From Pseudomonadota bacterium (GTDB taxonomy: Bacteria; Pseudomonadota; Alphaproteobacteria; Rs-D84), in NCBI GenBank assembly GCA_009781955.1, contig WQUT01000023.1, positions 1 to 6,101 on the forward strand: DNA of 6,101 nt. Direction: 5' to 3'. Under the pieces are notes generated by a model that worked only from the letters and a program-made list of their open reading frames with translations, searched no databases and had not been told where the DNA came from. The position numbers were made by a program, and so were the translations under genes. Shown here one piece after another: positions 5,045 through 6,101 of the stretch; within the stretch, counting starts at the first letter, position 1; each line of letters begins with the position of its first letter.

Positions 5045-6101
5045 ATGAAAAAAATTCTCTCGGTTTTGTTTCTGCTATTTGCCATCTGTCCCCTGCTCTG
5101 TTCGCCGGCGCGGGCGGCGGGGATGACCGAAATTCAGGATACCGAGATTGAATCCGTCTTGTACGAGCTGGTGGAGCCGATCGCGACCGCTGCCGGCGTG
5201 CCCCAGGGCCGTCTTAAAATTCACATTATCAATAATGACGAGTTCAATGCCTTTGTCGGCGGGGGCGAGGATGTTTACATCAACACCGGCCTGATTGCCC
5301 AGGTTAAAAATCCAAACGCGGTTCAGGCCGTTGTCGCCCACGAACTGGGCCATATGGTTGGCGGGCACATGGCCCAGATGTCCGCGCGCATGGATGCCGA
5401 AATGAAACGGTCGCTGGCCGTGCAGGCGCTGGGCATCGCGCTGATGTTCATCAATCCCATGGCCGGCGCGGGGCTGATGGCCGGGGCCAGCGGAATGGCA
5501 AACCAGGGATTAATGGCCTTTACCCGGGACGAGGAACGCGTCGCGGACAACATGGGTATAGATCTGTTGGTCAAATCACGCGTTTCAACCGACGGATTTA
5601 CAGAGGTTATGCGGCAGATGAACGACATGGTCGGCGCGGCGGAATCGCGCGTGAATCCTTTTAACATCAGCCATCCCTTGACGACAGAGCGCATTCAAAA
5701 CGCCAAAGAAAAAATCAAAGAAACCAAGGGCGCGAAGTCCGGCGGGGCGACGGCAGAGCAAAAGAAAAAATACGCGCTGGTGCGCGCAAAGATTATCGGA
5801 TACTTGTCGTCCGCGGCGCATGTTAGCGACGTTTATCCGTCGTCCGACAAGTCCGACGGGGCCGTTTACGCCCGTGCAATAGCGGCAATGCGTGCCGGTA
5901 ATTTAGCGGCGGCGAAAACGGGGACGCTGGTCCTGGTAACGCGCAGTCCCAAGAACCCGTTTTTTTACGAATTATTGGGCGACATAGAGTATCAATACGG
6001 TCATTATGACGACAGCATCGTCGCGTATGAGAAAAGTTTGGAATTAATAAATGAACCCACCCCCCGCGACTTCGTCGCGACCCCCGCCGCAAGGGCGGGG
6101 G
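5045..6101 (+). CDS. M48 family periplasmic metalloprotease with TPR region (BepA-like), 3' end beyond the window
   Basis: The first 352 residues are visible. Residues 1-25 form a signal peptide (MKK, hydrophobic core, probable cut after ARA), so the enzyme is exported to the periplasm. The zinc site is HELGH (99-103) with the third ligand Glu164 in DEERVAD (162-168), 65 residues after His99 as in E. coli BepA (His136, Glu201). His210 in SHPLT matches the regulatory His246 of BepA. VGGGEDVYINTGLI (71-84) is typical of the family. A Gly/Met-rich hydrophobic stretch (128-150) follows the zinc site, as in related proteases. Residues 272-334 look like TPR helices. BepA-type enzymes degrade or help fold stalled outer-membrane proteins; that role here is inferred. 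BepA has about 487 residues, so roughly a quarter is missing. The last visible codons (about 338-352) come from a palindromic repeat, which may extend, truncate or end the protein. The start choice rests on the signal peptide. Confidence 0.93.
   Translation, partial: MKKILSVLFLLFAICPLLCSPARAAGMTEIQDTEIESVLYELVEPIATAAGVPQGRLKIHIINNDEFNAFVGGGEDVYINTGLIAQVKNPNAVQAVVAHELGHMVGGHMAQMSARMDAEMKRSLAVQALGIALMFINPMAGAGLMAGASGMANQGLMAFTRDEERVADNMGIDLLVKSRVSTDGFTEVMRQMNDMVGAAESRVNPFNISHPLTTERIQNAKEKIKETKGAKSGGATAEQKKKYALVRAKIIGYLSSAAHVSDVYPSSDKSDGAVYARAIAAMRAGNLAAAKTGTLVLVTRSPKNPFFYELLGDIEYQYGHYDDSIVAYEKSLELINEPTPRDFVATPAARAG
6053..6101 (+). repeat. Palindromic repeat inside the 3' part of the M48 gene
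   Basis: CCCACC (6056-6061) and a C run lead into CGCGAC-TTC-GTCGCG (6065-6079), then CCCCCGCC (6081-6088) against GGCGGGGG (6094-6101), an 8-bp stem that ends exactly at the window edge. The ACTTCGT loop core after CCCACCCC matches the nested repeat in element A (101-142, opposite strand). The M48 frame stays open through it. It may continue past the window. Confidence 0.65.

Noticed and set aside
5010..5048. Short upstream frame TTG to TGA overlapping the M48 start by ATGA
   Set aside because: It begins on the -35 hexamer of the predicted promoter, so it would lie mostly outside the transcript; the overlap is probably chance.
5062..5110. Lipoprotein signal in the M48 signal peptide (Cys near PLLC)
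   Set aside because: The residue before Cys is Leu rather than Gly, Ala or Ser, so it is not a normal lipobox; an ARA type I cleavage site follows.

Overview
The window looks like chromosome of an alphaproteobacterium, probably a small-genome, host- or gut-associated one. The main evidence is a full-length RNase E with an acidic insert in its S1 domain and a basic, Gln/Asn-rich tail ending in a Trp-containing motif, followed by a periplasmic M48 (BepA-like) protease. I recall these two genes being near each other in many alphaproteobacteria, but cannot verify this here. Intergenic DNA is dense in palindromic repeats. The lineage below class level is a guess.

Layout. 1-1211: a minus-strand orphan gene for a phage-tail-like protein (232-909) sits tightly between two same-orientation copies of a composite, hairpin-rich repeat that ends in TGACTACCCC/GGGGTAGTCA (copy A 1-195, cut by the window edge; copy B 938-1211). 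1212-1389: a divergent control region, with a minus-strand promoter followed at once by a terminator-like hairpin, and a plus-strand TTGACA promoter. 1390-2153: an unrecognised plus-strand gene that appears split by a one-base frameshift at a run of six G. 2154-2608: about 455 bases without a gene, holding several palindromes, a heptamer tandem repeat, a likely rne promoter and a 5' leader with an inverted repeat touching the ribosome binding site. 2609-4486: rne. 4509-4919: a small minus-strand gene with a consensus promoter, ribosome binding site and start, but an in-frame TAG at codon 48. 4920-5044: a divergent promoter region. 5045-6101: the M48 protease, plus strand, running off the right edge; its last visible codons lie inside a palindromic repeat.

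Functional picture. RNase E (mRNA turnover, rRNA processing) and the M48 protease (envelope protein quality control) are core functions with separate promoters. The other three genes are accessory: one phage-like and two apparently interrupted by point changes. No tRNA, rRNA, CRISPR array or transposase was seen. The most unusual points are the repeat-sandwiched phage-like gene, the amber codon inside a 13-residue helical repeat at a position where the sister repeat has Gln, the G-run frameshift, and the predicted leaderless start of the protease gene.
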